NCBI GenBank assembly: GCA_030581615.1
Contig: JAKTTT010000003.1
Coordinates: 372,001 to 436,000, forward strand
Length of the DNA: 64,000 nt
Direction: 5' to 3'
Source of the DNA: Alloascoidea africana
Lineage: Eukaryota > Ascomycota > Alloascoideomycetes > Alloascoideales > Alloascoideaceae
Shown here: positions 54,013-64,000 of the stretch, one piece after another
Layout: the number at the start of each line of letters is the position of its first letter
Numbering within the stretch: the stretch's first letter is position 1
The notes under the pieces: model-generated
Databases searched by the model: none
What the model was told of the DNA's origin: nothing
Seen by the model: the letters and a program-made list of their open reading frames with translations, nothing else
Translations under genes and position numbers: made by a program

Positions 54013-56311
54013 AGCTCCTGCTCCTGCTCCTGCTCCAGCTCCTGCTCCAGCGCTCGAGACACCGAAACTGGAGACCCCGGCCCCCAAGGAGGCGGAAAAG
54101 CCAAAGGAGAAGCCCACACCTGGATCACCGCCCGCCCAGCCCGCAAAAGCATCCAGCTCCTCTGCCAAACCCACACCCACGAAAGCAAAAGCCACCTCCA
54201 GTGTCCATACCCGTTTGAGCTCCACCACCCCCAGGAGATCCAGAGAGCCCAGTGCCGATGCCAAGTCCAAAACACGCACTCCCGCGAGACAACGGGCCCC
54301 AAGACCTTCCTCTTCTTCCTCGTCTACAGGTGCACGCTCCTCTACGACTCCAACCACAACGCCTCGTAGGGCAAGAAGCACGCTCCATACCCCAACCTCA
54401 AACTCACAACCGACAAGAGCAAAAGGCACTTCCGCGAGATCCGGATCGGCAACGAGAACAGGGCCCGATGTCTCAAAGAAACTGTTTCATTCTTCCCTAG
54501 GTCCTCCAGGTTCGGCTAGTAGAGTGACATCGCAACGTGGGACTCGTACTGCCGGTCGTAGTACCAGTCACAGCTCCAGTGTGAGAACAACTGAGAGACC
54601 CGAGAGCCCTGCTGAAAGCGTAGCAAGTTGTATCTCTGATTCTCATCCTGATCGTGAAAGGGGAGAAAACAGCATCAGGGTTTTTGTTCATGTTGGTCCT
54701 CTTCCTGACAATGGTAAGCACTTTTTTGTAATTGCTACTCTTGATCTCCATTAACACATTCTCCTTTTTTGAGCAGAAGAAGAAAAAGAAGCATTCTCAA
54801 CAATCTCACTGGATCAAAATCCAGGTAAAGTTACCTTGACCAAGAAAGTTGAAGCTGATGTATCTACGACTCTCGATCCTTACGTCTTTACAGTTGATGG
54901 AACATCAAACACAACAAAGCAAGAAGATTTATATGATCAAGTGGGTAAAACCTGTCTTGAACAAGCACTCGCAGGTTATAATGTGTCAATTGTCTCCTAT
55001 GGCCAAACGAGTACTGTGGCAGGTCCGTTGGGTATTGGGTTTGAATCAACTCTTTGTGACAATCTTTTCCAAATTTGCTCAGATCTGGTATCTACGGAGA
55101 AAGCGGTGGTCACTGTGAGAGCATCCCTAATCGAGATTTCAAGAGACATTGTAAAAGATTTGATTGAAAAAGAGAGTTTGAAAGAACCTTTACAAAAGCC
55201 AATCTCAAAGCCAACCACTACTTCGCATACAAGAGCTGCTCCCAGTGCTAGATCAGCCGCTCCACCTCGGAGAATTGCCAGTTCTGGGGCACCTTCAAAG
55301 CCAGCTACCCCAGCTGCTGCATCTACGGAGACTCCCGTCTCTGAGGCCATTGTGAGTTCAACGAAAGAGGTGTTTGAGTACCTTGCACGAAGAACAAAGG
55401 ATGTGGAAGGTGCCCAGCGTCTTCATACCGTCTTGTCCTTGATAATAAAGCAAACGGGTGTCGATGAGGAGAATGGAAATAGGGAGGGAAAAACGTCCCG
55501 AATCAGACTTGTAAACATTGCCAGTGAAGTTGTAAAGGAAGTTGAGGAACACGGAAGTAACACTCGTGAAAGACGTGTTTCAACCAGAGCGCCTGTGAAA
55601 CCTCATCCGGTTAAAAAGGCCAAGCCAGTTGGAGTTTTAGAGGCCGTTGTTTCTTCATTACAAGAGAACGATGAGAAGGTGCCAAAACTACGAGATAGAA
55701 GGAGCATTGCGAATGCTCCGAAAGGCGAACCTCCAAGTTCACCCATTTCATCAATTCTAAAAGAAATTCTATCCGGTAACAGTAAAACCACATTGATTGC
55801 TTGTGTATCTCCATCTGAGAGTCACTATAAAGAAACGCTTTCAACGTTACGAATTGCAAGGAAGGTTAAATGGCTCGAGTCGAAACCTTTACTAAACAGT
55901 GTTATTCGTAGTTTGGAGGAGACCGAGAAGGAACATGCTGAGCTACGTGAGACGTTAATATCTCTGCGCAAGAATCTTAAGAATCAGAATGAGAAAAATG
56001 CACTAAGCTACATTGAGGAACTGAGTGTTGAGGAAATAAACAAGAGGAAAAATCTGGAAGTTGAGCGGGATCGCTACAAGTTGGAAAATGAGGCGCTAAA
56101 GAGACAGCTTGTTCTTGCTTCTCAGCTTCTTGATGCCGCAAGTTCTGCTACACTTGCATCAGACACCAATGGAAATGGAAATGGAAATGGAAATGCTCCA
56201 TTTGAGCAACTCCAGGAAGAACTTGCTGTTCTGCGTACGGACACGGAACGAGATTTAGGTGGGCTTCAGCAAGACTTGCGAGAATATGGAAAGCGCGTTG
56301 TAGCTATGTAA
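53951..56311 (+). CDS. Degenerate kinesin-like protein
   Basis: Exons 53951-54713 and 54777-56311 (63-nt intron, GTAAGC to GAGCAG); 765 residues. An Ala-Pro repeat and a basic Ser/Thr/Pro-rich N-terminus (about 240 residues) precede a kinesin fold. Its beta-1 strand reads IRVFVHVGPLPDN. A segment corresponding to the P-loop region reads ALAGYNVSIVSYGQTSTVAG, where active kinesins have AYGQTGSGKT. The switch I site (NxxSSRSH) is QRLHTVLS and the switch II site (DLAGSE) is NIASEV. Yet TLIACVSPSESHYKETLSTL RIARKVKW (residues about 592-620) is well conserved, as is the neck position with LNSVIRSLEE leading into a coiled coil to residue about 740. I infer a non-ATPase motor fold, as in Vik1- or Smy1-like proteins; it is not assignable to a class. 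Confidence 0.75.
53979..54052 (+). repeat. GCTCCT-type hexamer repeat encoding (Ala-Pro)n
   Basis: About 12 near-perfect hexamers (CCTGCT/CCAGCT) near the start of the kinesin-like gene. Likely length-variable. Confidence 0.85.
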
Positions 56312-59300
56312 AAAGAAAATGGGTGTTGACTTTTTTTTTTGGTATTAGTTGTAGCTAGAACTTTTTTTTTGGTCATAATAAAAAAGTAAGAAAAAGAAAA
56401 AGATGGAGAAAAAGCAAAATTGTCCGCTACTCAGTCCAATACTTTTGCTGTTGTCGTAGAAGTGCCTAGAATCTTTGGGACAGAATCATTAATCCGAATA
56501 TTATACACTGGTTAGAAGATAAGCAGATCAATCCTCCTGTTCTGTGCACGTTTTTTTTTTATTGTTGTTGAAGTACGCAATCGTATGTTATTCTTCAGCC
56601 GCTTCTTTCTTCTCAGAGGTCTAGATGGCGGACCTGTCCATAATATACGTTTCCTATTTCTATCTAGGGCAGTTGGTTTCAAAAAGCCCGCAAGTCAAAT
56701 TAAAGTGGTGAAAGATTGGAAAAGTTTCAAAGCTTGTCACCGAGGATGTGAAACCCCCCAGTAAACAAACCGTATCTGTGCCGTCAGCAGCAGCAGTATA
56801 ATTGTGAACGAATAAACGCCGGGGGTTTCCACGGAGTCCATTCCACGGAGCGTGGTCAGTCTTCTGGACTGGACTGGCCTGATCCTGATCCTGATCCTGT
56901 GGAGTGAGTGAAAAAAAGATTGTTGTAGCAATTAATAACTAGGCTGATGATTATTGTACAACACAATGCCATATAGCCTGAGCGATGCTTATCTCAGCGT
57001 TTGGATTTTTCCTGAAAATGTGATTTGGTAAAATAGGTCAACCCCAGAAAGATTATTGGAGGGACATGGCAACGACATATCCGAGCGCATATGATTTTTT
57101 TTTGTTTCCATGAGACGATAGGCACATTGAGAATATAATAAAAAGTTTTGATTTGTACATGATCCTAAAGGGTCTCACCATTTCATTTTCACTTTCATTT
57201 ACAAGACAACATGAATAAAAAACAGAATCATCAAAGATTTTGGTCAATTGAAATAGAAATCCAATTTGATTCCTAATCTCTATATCTAGCCCTTCTTCTA
57301 AATCGTGTTATGTGGGGTGCTAAACAAGAATATATTATAGCATCCTCAAGCAGCAGATCTTTTAGAACAATTGGAGACTTGTCTTGGTTTTTTGTTTCCA
57401 AGAAAATACAGTATAAGATCCGCTTTTTTTGTTTAATCCGTCATCTTTTTAGTTTGCTTGTTGTTGCCGCTGTTGGCCCACAATAGAGTATATTGCCATA
57501 TTAAAATCGTAATTGATGCAGAAGGGGAGAGGAAAAGGGACATTCCTCATGCAGTGGTTACGTAATAAATCGTTTTCTTAAAAAAACTTGGAGGAGCCTT
57601 AGCATTCATGATTTATGGTACCTGCGCCAATGCTATTGGTGTAACCACCCACCGGAAAAGAATCCAGGTTTTAACGATTTAACATTCTCATACCATTTTT
57701 TAAAGATTTGGTTTTGATAGATTTTGTGGTAGGAGGAGGCCTTGCCAAAGGCATCGTTGTGCATTTCAAAAATCAACCAACTAATTTCTTTTTGTTTTTC
57801 TCACCTACCTTTTTTTAATTAGAACCGCAACCTTCACCGAGCTAATCTTGTTTTTTCGAGCATTTCAACTGAAATACTTTTTTGTCTAACTCAAGAAAAA
57901 TACGCACAAATTATGAAACTTGACTTTGGAAATGACACTAACGTTGTCGTTTATATTTTGGTTATTAATCCTTAATAATCACCGGTGACAAGTAATTGCA
58001 GATCGATAGACGTTTTGATGGGAGTCCTGTTCTATTGATGCTTGAGGTTGTTTGCTGCTCAGTACGCCTGCCCCACTTTCTTATAAAAACTGTGGTGCTG
58101 AGTGTTGAAGATTGTGTCTCTAATATGCTTTAAGAAACAGAAAATCTTGGATCATTGTGGTACCATTCTAAACGTTGTGTCCCAGTGTCTTTTTCTTCAA
58201 ATGATAAATTTAACCTTAAATCTCCACATTTCTTTTGTACGAATCCCAAACTATTTAATCTTTATTTCCCGGTGTTTAACACAATTCACTCTAGTGCTGA
58301 ACCGTGTCGTTCCGAACGCTTACAAGGCAATAACAAATAGCAAAGGATAACTTTCGGTTCACAGCAATTCTTGTTTTTTTTTAAGATAGGTCAACTAGTA
58401 ATCTTTTATGGTAAGCGCTGTTTCCATTTGATCCGATTTTCAAACTTTGGAATCTCCCAGTGTTCTGATTAAATGAAAATCGTACATTGACAATTACGTA
58501 GATCTATTTTCCAACCCTTCTTAATCGTTATGTACTCAATTTTTTTAATATTCTCTCCATCCTGTTATCAGATACTGAAATCCAACAAGAGCTGTCCGTT
58601 TTGATCTATGCAAGGTAACAACTGGATGGCAGCTTACCGATTCGCATATCCTAAGGGAGATTTCCAAATTATGCAGGGTGCGGGAAGAATCTGCACAAAC
58701 TCTTGGGGCGTGCATAAGAAAAAATGCTTTAATAATACGCTAAGAGTTCGAGAAACCAAAACAGGAAAAAAAGATTTCTTAGTAAGCCAAAAACACAAAT
58801 TAAATAATCCGGTTGAATATTTGGTCAAATCTGCCTGTGAACCAATTTTCATTACTATCGTAAACAACATGGGGAATTCAAATGATTATAAGTTTCATTT
58901 TTGTTTTTTTCTCTCTCAACAGAAAAGCAAAAAAAGAAAATACTTTTAGTGGTCAAACAAGCAGTTTCTCAGCCCTTCTATTGGTCGGAAAACACAGAAG
59001 ACTAAAAGAACTTACCACAGCTCTGCAGTGACTTTGAAAATATATTACTCGGTTGTTAGGCTACAAAATTATGGTCCAAACGGTTTAAAAAAGCTTGTCC
59101 TCGTTTTCTGTTGTTTTTTATTTATTTCGATTATTGGGATCCTAGAAGATGTTATGAATATTGCTTGGTTCAAAAACCTGGAGAAGAAGCTATCAAATCC
59201 TAGTTCTGGATATGGACTAGATTGAGGCAATAATAAAGTAAAATCAATCGGTTTAAACCTTGATGAAAAGATCGAATTGAACGCGCTTTTACCGATTCTG

Positions 59301-62019
59301 AGACGTTCCTTCAAATGCCTTTACCTTTATTACGTGTTTACATAACTTCTAGAAAAGAAAACAAAAAGAATGCCAGATTTACTTCCCATGTCCAGTTGAA
59401 TTTAATATTTTTCGTGCTGTGGTGGTTTTCAAATCATGATCATTTGAAGGTTGAATGTGTAACTGCAAATACCGATGTCATCAACCATCATCATCATCCA
59501 TAATTTGAAACTCAGATAATTAGAATGATTCTGTATTCTTTAATCTTTTTAACCATGAATTTGGCCGGTACATGAGCAAACTGCCGACGTGTCGGTATGT
59601 CGATAAGAGATCTCCGCTGCACAGTTACATTGGAGGCGAGCAACACCGCTGGACTTTTGCTTCTGACTCTTGAGACCAAGTGAGCTGGCTGAGATTTAGA
59701 TTGATATGGAATGCTTCCATAACCTCGCTTCCATTCATTCTACAAGTTCCCTTTTTTCCAGTCTTGGGTTAAAGATGGTGATTCAATTGCCTTTCATTGT
59801 CCGACATTTACTAGCCATGCACGTCTCCAAAAATGCAAAGTTCTCTTTAGGGCAGAAGAGATTTCTCGGTCTCTTCCCAGAACCCGTTAACAGACCGCCA
59901 GTTTAGCACCGTGTTCATTACAGAAAACTCGAGAACAATTGTTGTTTTCCAAAGTTGCTAAGTCCATATGATAATCAACAAAACGCAGTTTTGGTGCAAA
60001 TCTGGTGGATGGCGATGCATAATGACATCTTCTAGAATCTATACCCTAATTGCCCATGCGATACACCAAATTAATATTACCCCGGCATTGCTCAAAGTTG
60101 ACTAATATGAGACTGTATGTGTGGGTCGATATTATCATTATCATTAAATGGAATGGAAGCTGCTGAGAAGTGAACAATACAGTTTTTATTGGAGCAACTA
60201 CCAACGCCAAAGTGGCTTTACTACCCAAATCTAGCCCCAATCCATTGTATATTTGGATGCATTTCAACCACTTCCGCCCATGACCTTCTTTCCTGTGCTC
60301 ACACATGCTTTGATTCCACATTTTTCAATCTCATTTGTATATTTTAATCAACAGTTTGGTTCGCCAATTGGCAATCATTTTGTTTCACAAGGAATCTCTC
60401 AATTTTTTCTAAAATAACTCTTCAAATCATTTCATAATCTATAACAGATAGCAATAGAACACCAAAGTTTAATAGTATTATTAAAGCAATGAAAACGCAA
60501 GTTATTGCAAGTGTGGTATATGTTCAGGGAAGAGACCTGACCTAAAATACAAGTCTCTTCCTCCTGATTTTGGCCTTACTGGTCAATGCGCAGGCGGTAC
60601 TCATGATCACAGTATTATAATACGAATATGCTGCATAGCAATTGAAAAAAAAAGGGTCTTATACAGACATGACGGTAAAGCAATGGATAGTAATAGCTTA
60701 CATGTAGCCAGGTTGGGCAGGAAAGTGATAGCTTTGTTTTTCTCGGTTATTCCTTACGTTTTCAAACCAAGCTTTTTTCTTAATCTTTAGGTTTACGCAG
60801 TATCGGATAATCAACACGCTATACTCCCTAATCTTGACCTGCAGAGTTTGGTGAGTTCTGCCCAACGATCTATCAGTAAGCACTGACTTTCGAGTAGGTT
60901 TTGTAACTGTGTCAGCAGAGTTGATGTAAATGAGCGTGAACGTGACACTACATCTGTTTTTATAAATTTCGGTTCTAAGATAAAGGTTAGATAACTTGTA
61001 AACGCTTCAATTCTATAATGATGCTTTATCGTTGTAGTAAGAACATTTTTACCAGATAAAGATGACTAATACTTCTCCACCGTGAAAAAGAAGCTTGAAG
61101 CTGTGTTGCTTCGGACTTCTACTTGGCGTCGAGAAGAGTTTAACTGTAAGGAGATGTAACTAGTACGAATCCAGTTTGAAGAATGAGTGTCCGGCGTGCA
61201 TTATCATCATAGTCTTGTTGAATGATCCTGTGGAAGACGAAGATTACACGTTTATCTTAGCTTACCTGACTTGGACCCTCAATGACCGCCGCTAAGGCTT
61301 GTGACACATTTGTAAACATTCAATGAAATTGAAATCTATGTTTCATTTCAAGAATATATTTTTCATTTAGAATATGGCAAACGTGGAGCGTACAAAGTGA
61401 CCATGAAAAAATATCCACAAAAGGAAAATACAAACGGTATTGGGGGCTTCAATGTAGGAAGAGATGCTCTTATGCCATCAGTCTGTTTCTAGACAAAGAT
61501 GGAATTGAATGGAGTGCCTCAGGAATCATGATGACGTTCCAATGCCTGCAAAGATGACGTTTGGAATCGGCAATACACATTAGTCTGTTTGAAGGAAGAA
61601 TAAAACAGTTAAGTCATCATTCTAATGATTGAGACTAGTTAACTTTGACGAACAGCATATGGGCATAGTGTTGAGAGAATCAAGGCATGCCTTCAACGTC
61701 TTCGGATCGGATAGGTAATAAGGCAGGTCGTTAAGCTTAAGCTAACCCTATATTTTGAAATAACAGAGGGGGGCGGTTTACCATAGCGTGTTGTTCTAAA
61801 TCCAATCCATCTAGCTTGATGAAATTTGTGTTTCATGACCGAAAAATCAAGTCTATCCAACATCCTCTTGTACTCCAGGTTGTTCAAAAAAGACAACTTT
61901 TCTCCGAGGTTAATGATTGAGATAGAATTAATTGTAGAAAAACATTTTGAAGGGGTGAAAAGGCTGAAAGGCAAGCGGCTGAGCCAGTACAAAAGGTGTA
62001 GACACATAAAGTTAATCTT
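56312..62019. other. Long AT-rich gene-poor region
   Basis: About 5.7 kb in which I recognise no gene on either strand. Frames are short, without family features or intron-joined extensions I could support. T-runs near 56331-56345 suit the 3' end of the kinesin-like gene. No terminal repeats or element ends were evident by eye. It is upstream of the HSF-type regulator. Confidence 0.5.
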
Positions 62020-62505
62020 CTGTCGCCGTGACGCAGTTGGTAGGCTAAGTTGAGTGGTTAGGGCAAAGGCCCAGCTAGGCGAGAAGAATGTGCATAACCC
62101 AGGGGGCAGAGTGTAGTTAAGTTCATCGGTTTGAATCCGTTGGTGAGTGTGTTCTTTATTTCTGGTTGTTAGAGGTCTGATTGTCTAACAGTGGGAACCA
62201 AGCAAAGGCTTCGGGTTCCTATACGGCCCGAAGGGTGTTTTCCCTCGACGTTCCCGAGAAAGCCAAAGCCTGGTCCCAAAGAGAATGGGTAATATGGGTT
62301 TTCTTCTGAGCCCGGCAATGGAAGCTTTCAGAGGTTTTAGAACCTACAGGCTGGTATAAAGGGAGTGCACCAACCCAGCACAGATACTGTCATCAGCAAC
62401 CACGGAAAAATGACAACCCGCTTAGAGTCCTTTGCTAGAATATAGAACTATAATATAAATCGATACACGCACACGCATAAAGTTTGGGTTTGCAGGTGTT
62501 TTTTT
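62020..62505 (+). ncRNA. Candidate Pol III RNA with A box and B box; possibly RNase P RNA
   Basis: TGACGCAGTTGG (about 62029-62040) fits an A box and GGTTTGAATCC (62128-62138) a B box, about 100 bp apart. The flanks do not fold as a tRNA: no acceptor stem closes. Downstream is a GC-richer, structured stretch with hairpins TGTTAGA/TCTAACA (62167-62190) and GGAACCAAGC/GCTT-GGTTCC (62194-62219), then AGAGAATGGGTAAT. A seven-T run at 62499-62505 could terminate Pol III. A tRNA-like leader followed by a structured RNA of about 350 nt is the RPR1 (RNase P RNA) arrangement in Saccharomyces. AGAGAA and GTAAT loosely recall conserved regions II and III. SRP RNA or an intron-bearing tRNA relic are alternatives. 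Identity unproven. Confidence 0.35.
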
Positions 62506-63086
62506 CCTTGGACCTCACACTGAAATGCCAATTTGTTTTCCCAAAGCAAATCCTTTCGGCCTGATCAACAGAATGTAGAATGATTTAGAAGCCAAAGTCA
62601 AATAATGAAGAAGTTTGTGAAACGTTGTAGCATGTGTTTTATGGTTTTTAGGGGTGCAATTGTAACTCAAGAGAAATCAGGAGCGTTTCTTGTCGATTCG
62701 CATATGCAAGCACGGAAATACCTTTACGAGATGTGCGCCGGCTTCTCTATGCATTAACAAATAAACTAGAAATTGGACCAAACCTTGACTTTTGTGTGAA
62801 GAGGTCAGAAAATTATATAATTACATTTGGTCCAAATGTCCAAGATTCAAAACACCATATTTATTTAATACTCCTTTTATTGTTTGAAGGACAAGGCAGC
62901 TCACTTTATTTTTTGTGGTTTTTAGCGCTACGCATTGGATACTGATATATATTCCCTTGCCGCCCCTCCTTTTCTTGCTTTTCCTTTGGTTTTAGTATTT
63001 TTCCCCTTATTTGAATCTTTCAGTGTTACTGGTTACTTCATTTTCTCGCTAAAGAGAAACAGAACAGAAGAGCTCTTTTTCTATTC
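62506..63086. other. Proximal upstream region of the HSF-type gene
   Basis: AT-rich, with T/C-rich tracts at about 62965-63020 just before the start codon. No gene recognised. Confidence 0.4.
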
Positions 63087-64000
63087 ATGATCCACTCTCC
63101 TGTTTCGCAGACGCAAATATTTGGCACGCCCTCACCTGCATCGCCTGAAGATTCTCCTTTCGAAACCAAGACGCGAACTAGTAATCAGCCGACTAAATTT
63201 CAAAGCATCGACAAGACCATGACTTCAAACAACTACACCCATAGTGGGGCTTCACCTGAATCCGATTCGAGCACAAATGCTTACAACTATTCTACCAACA
63301 TAGCTTCGCCTACGCTTTGTGCTCCTCGGGTTGAGCACTCAGAGTCTGTTAGCTCCAACTCTTCATCTTCCTCCACATCCTCTGTATGCGCCTATTCCTT
63401 ACAGGAGCAGAAACATAAAGCATCAAACAATAAGGGCAAATGCAAGCGTAGCACGGGCACCCGCACTCGATCCAAGTCATCCCACAAAGGGAGTTGCAAT
63501 TTCTTCATTTACAAGCTTTACAAGTGAGCTAATTAATGTGATCAATGATATTCTAGTCATCTTGACTAACAATGTTCTTTCTTTAGAATGCTTGAGGATC
63601 CGAGCTTATATCAGCTTATCTGGTGGACAGGCCAGAATAGTTTTGCAATTAGCACTGGAGAAGGGTTCTCCAGGGCACTAAGGTGAGATATAGGTGAATT
63701 TGTACTTATTTTGAGCATCGAACTTAACGGCCTGAAATGGTATATAGCCAGTATTTTAAACATACCAATATCTCTTCTTTTGTTCGTCAGTTGAACATGT
63801 ACGGCTTTCACAAAATCAATGATACCTCGTTTTATTCATCCTCAAATGAAGAGGGTCTACTTGTGAATACTGCTCCCCCACATTGGGAATTTAGACATAG
63901 CAGTAAAGATTTTAAGAGAGGTGATTTTGAATCCTTGAAAGCTATAAGGAGGAGATCATCATCCAAAAAGGCATCTGGTCCAAAGTCTCCTCCAGAAGAA
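63087..64000 (+). CDS. HSF-type transcription factor, SFL1/MGA1-like (partial)
   Basis: Runs off the right edge. Exons 63087-63523, 63587-63682 and 63748 onward; introns 63 nt (GTGAGC, GACTAAC branch point) and 65 nt (GTGAGA, TATAG). A 140-residue Ser-rich N-terminus leads into an HSF DNA-binding domain. Its visible parts are FFIYKLYKMLEDPSLYQLIW, then GFSRALSQYFKHTNISSFVR (the recognition helix) and QLNMYGFHKIND, followed by WEFRHSSKDFKRGDFESLKA and IRRRSSSKK. The LIWWTGQNSFAI and FSRAL spacing is closest to Sfl1/Mga1/Hms2, which regulate filamentous growth and flocculation, rather than Hsf1 or Skn7. Both introns fall inside the DNA-binding domain. It sits behind an unusually long gene-poor upstream region. 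Confidence 0.9.

Noticed and set aside
53830-54429. A minus-strand frame with a (GA)n run opposite the kinesin-like gene
   Set aside because: Product of the Ala-Pro hexamer repeat read backwards; the plus strand carries a supported spliced gene.
50041-56311. Metabolic or toxin-like gene cluster
   Set aside because: PPM1, a Sec2-like protein, a lipase and a kinesin-like protein have no common pathway; tight spacing alone does not make a cluster.
58608-58949. A 113-codon plus-strand frame in the gene-poor region
   Set aside because: No family resemblance, AT-rich codon choice, and similar-length frames occur by chance throughout this region.
62020-62145. Reading the A-box/B-box pair as a tRNA with a long intron
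   Set aside because: No acceptor stem forms between the flanks and the D stem is poor, so I list it as a Pol III RNA candidate instead.

Overview
This window looks like nuclear DNA of a budding yeast (Saccharomycotina) from an early-branching lineage rather than a close relative of Saccharomyces. Introns are short (about 56-82 nt, two longer), with GTATGN, GTAAGT, GTGAGN or GTACGN donors and TACTAAC-type branch points. Several genes are recognisable by their budding-yeast counterparts (PPM1, PPM2, RRT14, FIG4, MCP1, UBX2, BIT61, RIM9). Genes missing from Saccharomyces are also present: a Rac GTPase, a respiratory complex I accessory subunit and a PPM2 that runs on into a JmjC domain. I inferred exon structures by eye from reading frame, splice signals and remembered family sequences; none was checked by a search.

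Layout. 1-7.5 kb: PPM2/TYW4 (minus, running off the left edge) and FIG4 (plus). 9.7-14.9 kb: a 1744-residue, mostly disordered protein with a C-terminal dysferlin domain. 16-18.5 kb: a divergent pair of mitochondrial genes, ISU1 and MCP1. 19-23.4 kb: a CRP1/MDG1-type CBM48 protein, an unrecognised gene, RRT14 and a complex I subunit. 24-36 kb: a dense membrane-traffic and signalling block with UBX2, SNX41/ATG20, MON1, BNA3 and BIT61. 36.4-37.3 kb: RAC1. 38.2-42.9 kb: a large Ser/Thr-rich membrane protein. 42.9-47.3 kb: AT-rich and without protein genes apart from an intron-containing tRNA-Tyr. 47.3-49.6 kb: RIM9/PalI. 50-56.3 kb: a tightly packed, co-oriented and initially GC-rich run of PPM1, a small Sec2-domain protein, a ROG1-type lipase and a degenerate kinesin. 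56.3-63.1 kb: AT-rich and gene-poor, with a Pol III-type RNA candidate near 62 kb. 63.1 kb to the right edge: the start of an SFL1/MGA1-type HSF regulator.

Functional themes. Endolysosomal traffic and phosphoinositides recur (FIG4, MON1, SNX41/ATG20, a Sec2-type GEF), as do surface and morphogenesis signalling (RAC1, the TORC2 subunit BIT61, RIM9, the membrane mucin, the HSF regulator) and mitochondria (ISU1, MCP1, complex I, possibly BNA3). I see no operon-like logic; this is an ordinary chromosomal arrangement. I recognised no transposon, virus-derived element, CRISPR array or toxin gene.

The best leads are the kinesin-like protein whose ATPase motifs look lost, the A-box/B-box RNA candidate at 62.0-62.5 kb, the apparently leaderless membrane mucin behind a long upstream region, the 11-nt microexon in the complex I gene, and the TAATG junction upstream of SNX41/ATG20.
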